From the NCBI RefSeq assembly GCF_019890725.1, contig NZ_JAINZZ010000021.1, positions 56,518 to 120,517 on the forward strand: a stretch of DNA of 64,000 nucleotides, read 5' to 3'. The position numbers and the translations under genes were made by a program. The notes beneath the pieces are model-generated. The model worked only from the letters and a program-made list of their open reading frames with translations. It was not told where the DNA came from and searched no databases. This document shows positions 48,289-60,653 of the stretch, in pieces (within the stretch, counting starts at the first letter, position 1; every line of letters begins with the position of its first letter). The stretch is from Actinacidiphila acidipaludis (GTDB lineage: Bacteria > Actinomycetota > Actinomycetes > Streptomycetales > Streptomycetaceae).

Positions 48289-49596
48289 GTGCGCGAGTAT
48301 CTGCTGACCCTCTTCGTCACGGCGGCTGTCACGTATCTGCTGACGGGGCCGGTGCGGAAGTTCGCCATCGCGGCCGGAGCCATGCCCCCGATCCGCGACC
48401 GTGACGTGCACCGCGAGCCGACGCCGCGGCTCGGCGGCATCGCCATGTTCGGCGGCCTGTGCGCCGGCCTGCTGGTGGCCGCCCACCTGAGCAACCTCGG
48501 GGACGTCTTCAGCCTGTCCAAAGAGCCGCGCGCGCTGCTGTCCGGGGCCGCGCTGATCTGGCTGCTGGGCGTGCTGGACGACAAGTGGGGCGTGGACGCG
48601 CTGATCAAGCTCGGCGTGCAGATGATCGCCGCGGGCGTCATGGTGCTGCAGGGCCTCAGCATCCTGTGGCTGCCGGTGCCCGGCATCGGCACCGTGGCCC
48701 TCACCCCGATCCAGTCGACGCTGCTGACCGTCGCCCTCGTCGTCATCACCATCAACGCGGTGAACTTCGTCGACGGCCTGGACGGTCTCGCGGCCGGCAT
48801 GGTGTGCATCGCGGCGATCGCGTTCTTCATGTACGCCTACCGCATCTGGTACGGCCACGGCATCGAGGCGGCCGCGCCCGCCACGCTCTTCAGCGCGATC
48901 CTGATCGGGATGTGCCTGGGCTTCCTGCCGCACAACATCCACCCCGCGCGGATCTTCATGGGCGACTCCGGCTCGATGCTGATCGGCCTGGTGCTGTCCT
49001 CGGGGGCGATCTCCATCACCGGGCAGGTCGACCCGGACGCCATCACCGGGTTCACCGGATCGACCCGCGAGACCGTGCACTTCATGGTCCCCGTCTACAT
49101 GCCGCTGCTGCTGCCGATGACGATGATCGCCATCCCGGCCGCCGACCTGGTGCTCGCGGTGGTCCGCCGCACCTGGAAGGGCCAGTCGCCGTTCGCGGCC
49201 GACCGCGGGCACCTGCACCACCGGCTGCTGGAGATCGGCCACTCGCACGCGCGGGCCGTGTGGATCATGTACTTCTGGGCCGCGCTGATCGCGTTCTCCG
49301 CGGTGGCGTTCTCGGTCCGGTCCTCCAGCCTGGGCATCGTGCTGGTCATCGTCGGCCTCAGCGCGATCGGCCTGGTCGCGCTGCTGCTGCCGCGGGTGCG
49401 GCCGCGGGCGCCGCGCTGGGCGGAGGCGATCGTGCCGCCGCGCTACCGCAGGCGCCGCCGCCGGCTCGCCGCCGCGGCCGCCGCGGCCGAGCGCGAGATG
49501 CGCTCCGCCGACCGGCCCGCGCTGAACGGATCGACGGCGATCGGCGACCGTTCGCAGTTCCCCGAGCGCCGGCGTCCGGTCGACACCCGCCGCTGA
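48289..49596 (+). CDS. WecA/TagO-type undecaprenyl-phosphate sugar-phosphate transferase
   Basis: A 435-residue, ~11-helix membrane enzyme of the MraY/WecA family, putting an N-acetylhexosamine-phosphate on the undecaprenyl carrier for cell-wall glycopolymers. Motifs: PTPRLGGIAMF, the DDKWGVD catalytic pair, NFVDGLDGLAAG, FMGDSGSML and DRGHLHHRLLEIGHSH. The GTG at 48289 has GGAGG about 7 bases upstream. A basic tail (YRRRRRRLAAAAAA) ends the protein. Together with the LCP ligase at 41717 it outlines a wall-polymer pathway. Confidence 0.92.
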   Translation: MREYLLTLFVTAAVTYLLTGPVRKFAIAAGAMPPIRDRDVHREPTPRLGGIAMFGGLCAGLLVAAHLSNLGDVFSLSKEPRALLSGAALIWLLGVLDDKWGVDALIKLGVQMIAAGVMVLQGLSILWLPVPGIGTVALTPIQSTLLTVALVVITINAVNFVDGLDGLAAGMVCIAAIAFFMYAYRIWYGHGIEAAAPATLFSAILIGMCLGFLPHNIHPARIFMGDSGSMLIGLVLSSGAISITGQVDPDAITGFTGSTRETVHFMVPVYMPLLLPMTMIAIPAADLVLAVVRRTWKGQSPFAADRGHLHHRLLEIGHSHARAVWIMYFWAALIAFSAVAFSVRSSSLGIVLVIVGLSAIGLVALLLPRVRPRAPRWAEAIVPPRYRRRRRRLAAAAAAAEREMRSADRPALNGSTAIGDRSQFPERRRPVDTRR

Positions 49597-49898
49597 CGTC
49601 CCCGGTGCGATGGGTCCCGGAGGTGGGGACGTTGCATGTCTCACATGCGAACAAGACCCGCGAAAGACCCGAACACCCTAAATTGGACGGCGTGTCGCGG
49701 TCACACTCATGTGACAGGCAGCACATCTCCATGGTAAAGACCGCATCAAATACTTTGTGATACCGTTCACGAAAGCAGGGAACACGCCGATAGACCGAGA
49801 GAGTGGTCTACCGGCGTGAGGCACATCCTCACGCCCTGACTACGCTCGTCTCCGACGACACCCGCTTTGCCCCAACTCCCGCCGGAGGAGCCGTCCCT
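49597..49898 (+). promoter_or_regulatory. Promoter region of the atp operon
   Basis: This 302-base region ahead of atpI contains a candidate Rex operator (listed separately) and a perfect inverted repeat GTCACA-CTCA-TGTGAC at 49700-49715, a possible second regulator site. The sequence around 49735-49760 is A/T-richer and may hold the core promoter. No gene is seen. Confidence 0.5.
49756..49771 (+). promoter_or_regulatory. Candidate Rex (NADH/NAD+ sensor) operator upstream of atpI
   Basis: The sequence TGTGATACCGTTCACG resembles the Streptomyces Rex operator TGTGAACnnGTTCACA, matching both half-site cores TGTGA and TTCAC. It sits in a longer imperfect palindrome (49754-49774). The atp operon has been reported as a Rex target in streptomycetes, so binding here would tie ATP synthase expression to redox state. 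Confidence 0.55.
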
Positions 49899-50354
49899 AT
49901 GCAGCCGAACGACGCCCGGATTCTCCGCGGCTCGGCGATCGTCGCCGCGCCCGTCGGTGTGATCGCCACCGTGGTCAGTGCCATCGCCGCAGGCGAAAAG
50001 GGCCTGATCGGTGGCCTGGTGGCGATGGCTGTCGTCGCTGTGTTCTTCGCCGCCGGCTCATGGGCGCTGATGCGCCTCACCCAGGACCGCCCCCAACTCG
50101 CCATGAGCGCGGGGATGCTGGTCTACGTGGTGCAGATCCTGCTCATCGGCGTCTTCATCGTCGCGTTCAAGGGCACCACCGCCTTCAGTGGCCGCGCCTT
50201 CGGTCTCACTCTGCTGGTGACCGCGCTGGCCTGGGTCGGCGGACAGATCCGCCAGACCCTCACAAGCCGGATGCTCTACGTCGACCCCGAACCCTCCGTT
50301 CCTCCGCAGGAGGAGGCGGCCCCGGTGAAATCGGGGTCCCGCGATGGTGCCTAA
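49899..50354 (+). CDS. atpI: ATP synthase accessory protein AtpI
   Basis: A 151-residue membrane protein with four predicted helices (VAAPVGVIATVVSAIAAG; GGLVAMAVVAVFFAAGSWAL; LVYVVQILLIGVFIVAF; AFGLTLLVTALAWVGG). It is the first gene of the F0F1 operon. AtpI-like proteins assist assembly of the c-ring. GGAGGAG lies about 10 bases before the ATG at 49899. A 285-base gap separates it from atpB. Confidence 0.88.
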   Translation: MQPNDARILRGSAIVAAPVGVIATVVSAIAAGEKGLIGGLVAMAVVAVFFAAGSWALMRLTQDRPQLAMSAGMLVYVVQILLIGVFIVAFKGTTAFSGRAFGLTLLVTALAWVGGQIRQTLTSRMLYVDPEPSVPPQEEAAPVKSGSRDGA

Positions 50355-50639
50355 GGGGCGGGTAAAGAACGTTCAAGCTGATCTGCTATCGTCCGGAATC
50401 GCATCTGGACGTGGAGGCCCCTCGCGCATGAGGAAGGTGCTGCCCCCGCGCCCATCGGTGTACTCGGACCCATGGCCGCGGACGCGGCGCGGAGCCCGGG
50501 TGACCGGTCTTCGATGCGGGCTCCCAGCGGACCGTGGTGACTTCGCCACGCCTCGTTCGCAGTGCCGACCAGCGGCCCCACCAGCCGCGCTGACACACAA
50601 GGTTGCCGTTTCTTATGCGTCACGACGAAGGAGTCACGG

Positions 50640-51771
<1,132 letters not shown>

Positions 51772-51812
51772 GCTGACCTCACCGTTAGCCATACTCGACG
51801 AAAGGTTCAGAC

Positions 51813-52361
51813 ATGATGACCTTCCTGGCGGCTGAGGGGGCCCAGAACCCGCTCATCCCCGACACTGCCGAACTGATCGTCGGCCTGCTCTGCTTCTTCA
51901 TCGTCTTCGGCATGCTCGGCAAGAAGCTCCTGCCGAACATCCAGAAGACCCTGGAGGAGCGCCACGACGCGATCGAGGGTGGCCTGGAGCGCGCGGAGAA
52001 GGCTCAGGCAGAGGCCAACCGCACGCTGGAGGAGTACAAGGCGCAGCTCGCCGAGGCCCGTCACGAGGCGGCCCGGATCACCGAGCAGGCCCGCGAGCAG
52101 GGTGCGTCGATCATCGCCGAGATGCGCGAGGAGGGGCAGCGCCAGCGCGATGCCATCATCGCCGCGGGCCACGCCCAGATCGAGGCGGACCGCCGTCAGG
52201 TCACCGTCACGCTGCGCCAGGAAGTCGGCCGTATCGCCACCGACCTCGCCGGCAAGCTCGTCGGTGAGGCCCTGGAGGACAACGCCCGGCAGAGCCGCAC
52301 CATCGACCGTTTCCTGGACGGCCTCGAGGACTCGGCTTCGCAGGCTGAGGCGGCGCGATGA
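51813..52361 (+). CDS. atpF: ATP synthase F0 subunit b
   Basis: A 182-residue peripheral-stalk subunit: one N-terminal membrane helix (TAELIVGLLCFFIVFGML) followed by a long charged helix for the stalk (HDAIEGGLERAEKAQAEANR). Its stop overlaps the atpH start by four bases (ATGA, 52358-52361). Confidence 0.97.
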   Translation: MMTFLAAEGAQNPLIPDTAELIVGLLCFFIVFGMLGKKLLPNIQKTLEERHDAIEGGLERAEKAQAEANRTLEEYKAQLAEARHEAARITEQAREQGASIIAEMREEGQRQRDAIIAAGHAQIEADRRQVTVTLRQEVGRIATDLAGKLVGEALEDNARQSRTIDRFLDGLEDSASQAEAAR

Positions 52362-53173
52362 ATGGAGCGAGCCGCGAGGCACTGGGCGCAGCCCGGGACC
52401 GGCTGGACGCACTGACCGACAGCACGTCGGTGGACGCGGCCAAGCTGGCGGACGAGCTCGCCGCCGTCACCACGCTGCTCGACCGTGAGAGCACCCTGCG
52501 CCGTGCCCTGACCGACCCGGCGCAGCCGGGCGAGGCCAAGGCCGCGCTGGTGCAGCGGCTGCTCGGCGGGCAGCTCGGCACGGAGAGTCTCGACCTGGTC
52601 ACCGGGATGGTGCGGGCGCGCTGGTCGCAGTCCCGCGACCTGGTGGACTCCATCGAGGAGCTCGCCGACGGCGCCGACCTGATCGCCGCGGAGCGTGCCG
52701 GCGGCCTCGACGACGTCGAGGACGAGCTGTTCCGCTTCGGTCGCATCATCAACGGCAACGCCGAGCTGCGCTCGGCCCTCACCGACCGCGTCGCGGGCAA
52801 GGACGCCAAGTCCGCGCTGCTGCACACGCTGCTCGGCGGCCGTGTGCACCCGGTCACCGAGCGCCTGGTCATCCGGCTGGTCACCGCGCCGCGAGGACGT
52901 AGCCTTGATGGCGGGATCGAGTCCCTGTCCAGGCTGGCCGCCGCCCGGCGGGGCCGGATGGTCGCCGAGGTCGTCTCGGCGACGCCGCTGACCGACCAGC
53001 AGAAGGAGCGGCTCGGTGCCGCGCTGGCCCGCATGTACGGCCGGCGGGTGCACCTGAACGTCGACGTGGACCCCGCGGTCCTCGGCGGTGTGCGGGTGCG
53101 GATCGGCGACGAGGTCATCAACGGCACCATCGCGGAACGCCTCGAGGAGGCGGCGCGGCGGATGGCCGGCTGA
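52358..53173 (+). CDS. atpH: ATP synthase F1 subunit delta
   Basis: A 271-residue subunit joining the stalk to the F1 head. It is longer than the ~180-residue E. coli delta, as is normal in actinobacteria; the first ~90 residues are the extension. The conserved C-terminal part includes [20 protein letters not shown] and [19 protein letters not shown] 116-base gap follows, with a small hairpin ahead of atpA. Confidence 0.95.
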   Translation: MNGASREALGAARDRLDALTDSTSVDAAKLADELAAVTTLLDRESTLRRALTDPAQPGEAKAALVQRLLGGQLGTESLDLVTGMVRARWSQSRDLVDSIEELADGADLIAAERAGGLDDVEDELFRFGRIINGNAELRSALTDRVAGKDAKSALLHTLLGGRVHPVTERLVIRLVTAPRGRSLDGGIESLSRLAAARRGRMVAEVVSATPLTDQQKERLGAALARMYGRRVHLNVDVDPAVLGGVRVRIGDEVINGTIAERLEEAARRMAG

Positions 53174-53228
53174 CACCCACCAACTCAACAGGTATGAACG
53201 CGGCCCCGAGTTGGGCCGACAGTGTCCA

Positions 53229-53245
53229 CTGGGGGAGTCCCCCAG
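53229..53245 (+). repeat. Short GC hairpin ahead of atpA
   Basis: A perfect 7-base inverted repeat CTGGGGG-AGT-CCCCCAG lies in the gap between atpH and atpA, followed by more C-runs. Similar GGGGGA/TCCCCC palindromes recur between Streptomyces genes; a role in mRNA processing or differential expression is possible. Confidence 0.6.
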
Positions 53246-53289
53246 ACCCCCCAGAATTTCGGGCCCAACAAGGAGAGCAGGGAACCCAG

Positions 53290-54861
53290 ATGGCGGAGCT
53301 CACGATCCGGCCGGAGGAGATCCGGGACGCGCTGGAGACCTTTGTCCAGTCGTACCAGCCGGACGCCGCCTCGCGCGAGGAGGTCGGCACGGTCAGCGTT
53401 GCCGGAGACGGCATCGCGAAGGTCGAGGGTCTTCCCTCGGCGATGGCGAACGAACTGCTGAAGTTCGAGGACGGCACCCTCGGCCTCGCCCTCAACCTCG
53501 AGGAGCGCGAGATCGGTGCCATCGTCCTCGGCGAGTTCAGCGGCATCGAGGAGGGCCAGCCGGTGCAGCGCACCGGTGAGGTGCTCTCGGTGGCAGTCGG
53601 CGAAGGCTACCTGGGCCGTGTCGTCGACCCGCTGGGCAACCCCATCGACGGTCTCGGCGAGATCGCGACCGAGGGCCGCCGCGCCCTGGAGCTGCAGGCC
53701 CCCACGGTCATGCAGCGCAAGTCGGTGCACGAGCCGATGCAGACCGGCCTGAAGGCCGTCGACTCGATGACCCCGATCGGCCGCGGCCAGCGCCAGCTGA
53801 TCATCGGTGACCGCCAGACCGGCAAGACCGCCCTGGCGATCGACACGATCATCAACCAGCGTGACAACTGGCAGTCCGGCGACCCGACGAAGCAGGTCCG
53901 CTGCATCTACGTCGCCATCGGCCAGAAGGGCTCCACCATCGCCGGCGTGCGCGCCGCGCTGGACGAGGCCGGCGCCCTGGAGTACACGACGATCGTCGCC
54001 GCCCCCGCGTCCGACCCGGCCGGCTTCAAGTACCTCGCCCCGTACACCGGCTCGGCCATCGGCCAGCACTGGATGTACCAGGGCAAGCACGTGCTGATCG
54101 TCTTCGACGACCTCAGCAAGCAGGCCGACGCCTACCGCGCGGTCTCCCTGCTGCTGCGCCGCCCGCCGGGCCGTGAGGCCTACCCGGGCGACGTGTTCTA
54201 CCTGCACTCGCGTCTCCTGGAGCGCTGCGCCAAGCTCTCCGACGACCTGGGCGCCGGCTCGATGACCGGTCTGCCGATCGTCGAGACCAAGGCCAACGAC
54301 GTCTCGGCGTTCATCCCGACCAACGTCATCTCCATCACCGACGGCCAGTGCTTCCTGGAGTCCGACCTGTTCAACGCCGGCCAGCGGCCCGCGCTGAACG
54401 TCGGTATCTCGGTCTCCCGCGTCGGTGGTTCCGCGCAGATCAAGGCCATGAAGAGCGTCGCCGGCCGGCTCCGCGTGGACCTCGCCCAGTTCCGTGAGCT
54501 GGAGGCGTTCGCCGCCTTCGGTTCCGACCTGGACGCGGCGTCCAAGGCCCAGCTCGAGCGCGGCCAGCGCATGGTCGAGCTGCTCAAGCAGGGCCAGTAC
54601 GCGCCGTACCCGATCGAGGACCAGGTCGTCTCCATCTGGGCCGGCACCACCGGCAAGCTGGACGACGTCCCGGTCGAGGACGTCCGCCGCTTCGAGCGCG
54701 AGCTGCTCGACTACCTGCGCCGCGAGCGCAAGTCGCTGCTCACGGGCATCGTGGAGACCGGCAAGCTCGAGGACGGCACGGTCGACGCGCTGACCGAGGC
54801 CGTGGCCGCGTTCAAGAAGCAGTTCGAGACGTCCTCCGGCGCTCTGCTGGTCGAGGGCTGA
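53290..54861 (+). CDS. atpA: ATP synthase F1 subunit alpha
   Basis: A 523-residue nucleotide-binding, non-catalytic subunit. The P-loop GDRQTGKTA lies at about 173-181, with the [20 protein letters not shown] and [20 protein letters not shown] blocks characteristic of alpha. The ATG at 53290 ([16 protein letters not shown]) is the usual start; an earlier GTG adds unrelated sequence. AAGGAGAG lies upstream. Confidence 0.98.
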   Translation: MAELTIRPEEIRDALETFVQSYQPDAASREEVGTVSVAGDGIAKVEGLPSAMANELLKFEDGTLGLALNLEEREIGAIVLGEFSGIEEGQPVQRTGEVLSVAVGEGYLGRVVDPLGNPIDGLGEIATEGRRALELQAPTVMQRKSVHEPMQTGLKAVDSMTPIGRGQRQLIIGDRQTGKTALAIDTIINQRDNWQSGDPTKQVRCIYVAIGQKGSTIAGVRAALDEAGALEYTTIVAAPASDPAGFKYLAPYTGSAIGQHWMYQGKHVLIVFDDLSKQADAYRAVSLLLRRPPGREAYPGDVFYLHSRLLERCAKLSDDLGAGSMTGLPIVETKANDVSAFIPTNVISITDGQCFLESDLFNAGQRPALNVGISVSRVGGSAQIKAMKSVAGRLRVDLAQFRELEAFAAFGSDLDAASKAQLERGQRMVELLKQGQYAPYPIEDQVVSIWAGTTGKLDDVPVEDVRRFERELLDYLRRERKSLLTGIVETGKLEDGTVDALTEAVAAFKKQFETSSGALLVEG

Positions 54862-54865
54862 TCGC

Positions 54866-57252
<2,387 letters not shown>

Positions 57253-57377
57253 CCCCGGCCTGAGCGCACGCGAGACGGGGGGCGGCCCGGCCCATTGGCG
57301 CCGCCCCCCTCTCGCACCCCTTATTCTGTGTCTTACGCACCCGTCGCAGCCGGTGGGTGCCAACCCGAGGAGCCGTC

Positions 57378-57752
57378 TTGGCCGAACTTCACGTCGAGCT
57401 GGTCGCCGCGGACCGCAACGTCTGGTCCGGCGAGGCCACCCTGGTCGTCGCCCGCACCATGTCGGGTGACATCGGCATCATGGCCAACCACGAGCCGCTG
57501 CTCGGGGTGCTGCATTCCGGGCCGGTGACCATCCGCACGAGCGACGGCGGCACGGTCGTCGCCGCCGTGCACGGTGGGTTCATCTCCTTCGCGGACAACA
57601 AGCTCTCCATCCTCGCGGAGATCGCGGAGCTGGCCGACGAGATCGACGTCGACCGGGCCGAGCGGGCTCTGCAGCGGTCGAAGTCCGAAGCCGACGCGGG
57701 CGCCGAGCGTCGCGCCGAGGTGCGGCTGGCCGCGGCGGCCGGGGCGCGCTGA
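57378..57752 (+). CDS. atpC: ATP synthase F1 subunit epsilon
   Basis: A 124-residue regulatory subunit starting at TTG 57378 with GAGGAG upstream. The N-terminal beta-sandwich (GDIGIMANHEPLLGVLHSGP; GGFISFADNKLSILAE) and C-terminal helices are seen. It is the last gene of the operon. Confidence 0.95.
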   Translation: MAELHVELVAADRNVWSGEATLVVARTMSGDIGIMANHEPLLGVLHSGPVTIRTSDGGTVVAAVHGGFISFADNKLSILAEIAELADEIDVDRAERALQRSKSEADAGAERRAEVRLAAAAGAR

Positions 57753-57782
57753 CAGCGCCGCCCCAACCGCAGGATCACGGTG

Positions 57783-57812
57783 CCGCGGACTGCCCTCTGG
57801 GGTGGTCCGCGG
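57783..57812 (+). terminator. Terminator of the atp operon
   Basis: A long hairpin: 8 perfect pairs (57783-57790 with 57805-57812) continue inward through two G-T pairs and CCC/GGG to a TCTG loop. It is 30 bases after atpC and no T-run follows. Confidence 0.75.
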
Positions 57813-57888
57813 TTCCGGCACTACCGGTAGTACCAGGCAGTAACAGGCGGCGGCACGGGGCAGCAGCCATTTCTACGCGAGGAGGTCG

Positions 57889-58341
57889 GTGAACGTGATC
57901 GTCTCCGTGGAAGTGCTGATCGCCCTGATCGTGGCGGCCGTCGTGGGCCTGTTCGTCTTCGGGCTGCGCAGGCGGCTCATCCAGCGCCCCGGCGGCACCT
58001 TCGACTGCAGCCTGCGGCCGGCCCCGCCGGAGGACGCCGAACCCGGCGGCAAGGGCTGGGTGTACGGCGTCGCCCGCTACAGCGGTGACCGCGTGGAGTG
58101 GTTCCGCGTCTTCTCGTACGCCCCGCGCCCGCGCCGGGTGCTGGAACGTCCCGCCATCGAGGTGCTGGGGCGCCGGCAGCCGCAGGGCTCGGAGGAGCTG
58201 GCGCTGCTGTCCGACGCCGTGGTGCTCTGCTGTGTGCACAAGGGCGTCCGCCTGGAGCTGGCCATGAGCGACGACGCCCTGACCGGGTTCCTGGCCTGGC
58301 TGGAGGCCGCCCCGCCCGGTCAGCGCGTCAACGTCGCCTGA
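57889..58341 (+). CDS. DUF2550 family membrane-anchored protein
   Basis: A 150-residue protein from a GTG at 57889 with GGAGG upstream. One N-terminal membrane helix (VSVEVLIALIVAAVVGLFVF) is followed by a soluble domain with FDCSLRPAPP, KGWVYGVARYSGDRVEWFRV and the C-terminal FLAWLEAAPPG. This is the pattern of the actinobacterial DUF2550 family that follows atpC; its function is unknown. Confidence 0.88.
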   Translation: MNVIVSVEVLIALIVAAVVGLFVFGLRRRLIQRPGGTFDCSLRPAPPEDAEPGGKGWVYGVARYSGDRVEWFRVFSYAPRPRRVLERPAIEVLGRRQPQGSEELALLSDAVVLCCVHKGVRLELAMSDDALTGFLAWLEAAPPGQRVNVA

Positions 58342-58344
58342 CGC

Positions 58345-58386
58345 GCCCCTGCACAACCCCTGAGTGCCCCTACGCAACCCCTGAGC
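58345..58386 (+). repeat. Two tandem 21-base repeats between convergent genes
   Basis: Units at 58345-58365 and 58366-58386 share the pattern GCCCCT-n4-AACCCCTGAG with three to four mismatches. They lie just after the DUF2550 gene stop. Confidence 0.75.
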
Positions 58387-58410
58387 GAAGGGCCGCGTGC
58401 CGCTGTTCCG

Positions 58411-58983
58411 TCAGCGGTTCTCGCCCGGCACCCACAGGACGTCGCCGCGCTCCTTGTTCGCGGTGCGGGCGAGGATGAAGAGCAGGTCGGACAGCCGGTT
58501 GAGGTAGGTGGCCGTCAGCGGGTTCATCGTCTCGCCGTGCTCCTCCAGCGCCGCCCACGTCGAGCGCTCGGCCCGGCGGACGACCGTGCAGGCCTGGTGC
58601 AGCAGCGCGGCGCCCGGGGTGCCGCCGGGGAGGATGAAGCTCCGCAGCTTCTCCAGCTCCGCCAGGAAGCGGTCGCAGTCGCCCTCCAGCCGGTCCACGT
58701 AGGACTGCTCGACCCGCAGCGGCGGGTGCGCGGGGTCCGGCACCACGGGGGTGGCCAGGTCCGCGCCGACGTCGAACAGGTCGTTCTGCACGCGGACCAG
58801 GACCGTCGCGACGTCGTCCGGCAGCGCGCCGAGCGCGAGGGCCACGCCGATCACCGCGTTCGCCTCGTTGGCGTCGGCGTAGGCGGCGATCCGGGAGTCG
58901 GTCTTCGCGGTACGGCTCATGTCGCCCAGCGCCGTCGTGCCGTCGTCGCCGGTGCGCGTGTAGATGCGGGTGAGGTTGACCAT
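58411..58983 (-). CDS. PduO-type cob(I)alamin adenosyltransferase
   Basis: A 190-residue enzyme that adenosylates corrinoids to make coenzyme B12. The ATP/cobalamin signature YTRTGDDGTTALGDMSR is at about 8-24, with DANEANAVIG, FILPGGTPGAALLHQACTVV and RRAERS following, all characteristic of PduO. The ATG at 58983 is used. It converges with the DUF2550 gene and diverges from the dehydrogenase at 59154. Confidence 0.95.
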   Translation of the reverse strand: MVNLTRIYTRTGDDGTTALGDMSRTAKTDSRIAAYADANEANAVIGVALALGALPDDVATVLVRVQNDLFDVGADLATPVVPDPAHPPLRVEQSYVDRLEGDCDRFLAELEKLRSFILPGGTPGAALLHQACTVVRRAERSTWAALEEHGETMNPLTATYLNRLSDLLFILARTANKERGDVLWVPGENR

Positions 58984-59153
58984 GTGAGGAGCCTAGGGCC
59001 TGTGCCGCGGGGGCGCCTCGCGGCGGACTTCCGCCCGCCGCGGTGCGACCAACGACACACGGTGACGCAGCTGACATCCTGTCGCGCCGGAAGGTGAACG
59101 GGCGTTAAGGTCCGGCCAGATACCCGGGATTACCCAGTGGAGAGGTGTGGGAC

Positions 59154-60002
59154 GTGGCGAAGAAGCTCGCCGTCATCGGAGCCGGACTGATGGGCGCCGG
59201 CATCGCGCAGGTGTCGGCCCAGGCCGGCTACGAGGTCATCCTGCGGGACGTCACGGACGAGGCGCTGGCGCGCGGCAAGGACGGAATCGCCGCGTCCTAC
59301 GAGAAGTTCGTCGCCAAGGGCAGGCTCGCCGCCGACCACGCGGCCGCCGCGCTCGACCGCATCACCACCACCACGGACCTGGACGCGGCCGCCGAGGCCG
59401 ATCTCGTGGTGGAGGCGGTGTTCGAGAAGATCGAGGTCAAGCAGGAGATCTTCCGCACCCTCGACCGCATCGTCGGCGACGACACCGTGCTCGCCTCCAA
59501 CACCTCCGCCATCCCGATCACCAAGATCGCCGCCGCCACCCAGCACCCCGAACGCGTCGTCGGTACGCACTTCTTCTCGCCGGTGCCGCTGATGCAGCTC
59601 TGCGAGCTGGTGCGCGGCTACAAGACCAGCGACGAGACCCTGGCCCGCGCGCGGGAGTTCGCCGAGAGCGTCGGCAAGACCTGCATCGTCGTCAATCGCG
59701 ACGTGGCCGGCTTCGTCACCACCCGGCTGATCTCCGCGCTGGTCGTGGAGGCCGTCAAGCTGTACGAGTCGGGCGTGGCAAGCGCCGAGGACATCGACGT
59801 CGCCTGCAAGCTCGGCTTCGGCCACGCGATGGGCCCGCTGGCGACCACCGACCTCACCGGCGTCGACATCCTGCTGCACGCGGCCGGCAACATCTACACC
59901 GAGTCGCAGGACGAGAAGTTCGCCCCGCCGGAGATCATGCGCCGCATGGTCGACGCCGGGGACCTGGGCCGCAAGAGCGGCCAGGGCTTCTACACGTACT
60001 AA
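59154..60002 (+). CDS. 3-hydroxybutyryl-CoA dehydrogenase
   Basis: A 282-residue NAD(P)-dependent dehydrogenase of fatty-acid and polyketide precursor metabolism. The Rossmann motif VIGAGLMGAGIAQ is near the N-terminus; FFSPVPLMQLCELV holds the catalytic His/Glu region (THFFSPVP) and VNRDVAGFVTTRL follows. I prefer the GTG at 59154, with GGAGAG about 9 bases upstream; GTG 59145 overlaps that site. Confidence 0.93.
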   Translation: MAKKLAVIGAGLMGAGIAQVSAQAGYEVILRDVTDEALARGKDGIAASYEKFVAKGRLAADHAAAALDRITTTTDLDAAAEADLVVEAVFEKIEVKQEIFRTLDRIVGDDTVLASNTSAIPITKIAAATQHPERVVGTHFFSPVPLMQLCELVRGYKTSDETLARAREFAESVGKTCIVVNRDVAGFVTTRLISALVVEAVKLYESGVASAEDIDVACKLGFGHAMGPLATTDLTGVDILLHAAGNIYTESQDEKFAPPEIMRRMVDAGDLGRKSGQGFYTY

Positions 60003-60156
60003 GACACGTCACTCACAGGAGTGAATTCGGTATCGGTTCGCTCACAGACGGCAACTTCTCTTTGCGACGGACCGTCAGTTGTGTGAAGACATACAGGTCC
60101 GCACTGTCCCTGACGTCCGGGACGGGGGCTCTGCCAGCACTGCCCGGGGAGTGACT

Positions 60157-60456
60157 ATGCACATCAGGGGCGACCACGCCGAGCTGGTCGTCGGGGGCCG
60201 CCTCGACGTCCGCAGCGCGGCGGACGCCCGTACGGCCCTGCACACCGCGGTCGACTCGGGCCGCGGTGGCCTGGTCCTGGACCTGACCGAACTCGACTCC
60301 TGGGACGCGACCGGACTCGGCGTCATCATGGGCGCCCACCGCCGTGCGGGACGCGCCAACCGCAGGCTCGTCCTGCGCGGAGTGCCGCCGCAGATGCAGC
60401 GGTTGCTGGTCGCCACCCGGCTGCACCGGATCCTCGCCATCGAGCCCGAAGGGTGA
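60157..60456 (+). CDS. STAS-domain anti-sigma-factor antagonist-like protein
   Basis: A 99-residue single STAS domain, starting at ATG 60157 with GGGGAG about 6 bases upstream; an in-frame GTG at 60079 would add 26 residues. The signature loop reads SWDATGLGVIMGAH (about 48-61). In SpoIIAA/RsbV-type proteins this loop is usually D-S-[ST]-G-L-G, with the Ser phosphorylated by the anti-sigma kinase. Here that Ser is Ala51, leaving only Thr52. It may therefore be insensitive to the kinase or use the Thr. No partner gene is visible beside it. Confidence 0.88.
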   Translation: MHIRGDHAELVVGGRLDVRSAADARTALHTAVDSGRGGLVLDLTELDSWDATGLGVIMGAHRRAGRANRRLVLRGVPPQMQRLLVATRLHRILAIEPEG

Positions 60457-60653
60457 CGTTGGGCACCTGACGGGGGGCGCCCTGCCTCCGCACTTTTTCG
60501 ATGCGGGTGGGAACCTCTAAAGTTTGCCCATCGATGGCCAGGAGGCGTGCAGCCCGTACGCCGGAGTTGGGCGATCGGGCCGGATTCCGCTTGCCGACAC
60601 AGGCGGCGGCCCGAGCAGGCCCCCTCACGTGACCGCCCTGGGGGGCGCACAAC

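Noticed and set aside
46684..49644. A 986-codon minus-strand open frame across glyA and the WecA/TagO-like gene
   Set aside because: Crosses two well-supported genes and has Arg/Gly/His-rich shadow composition.
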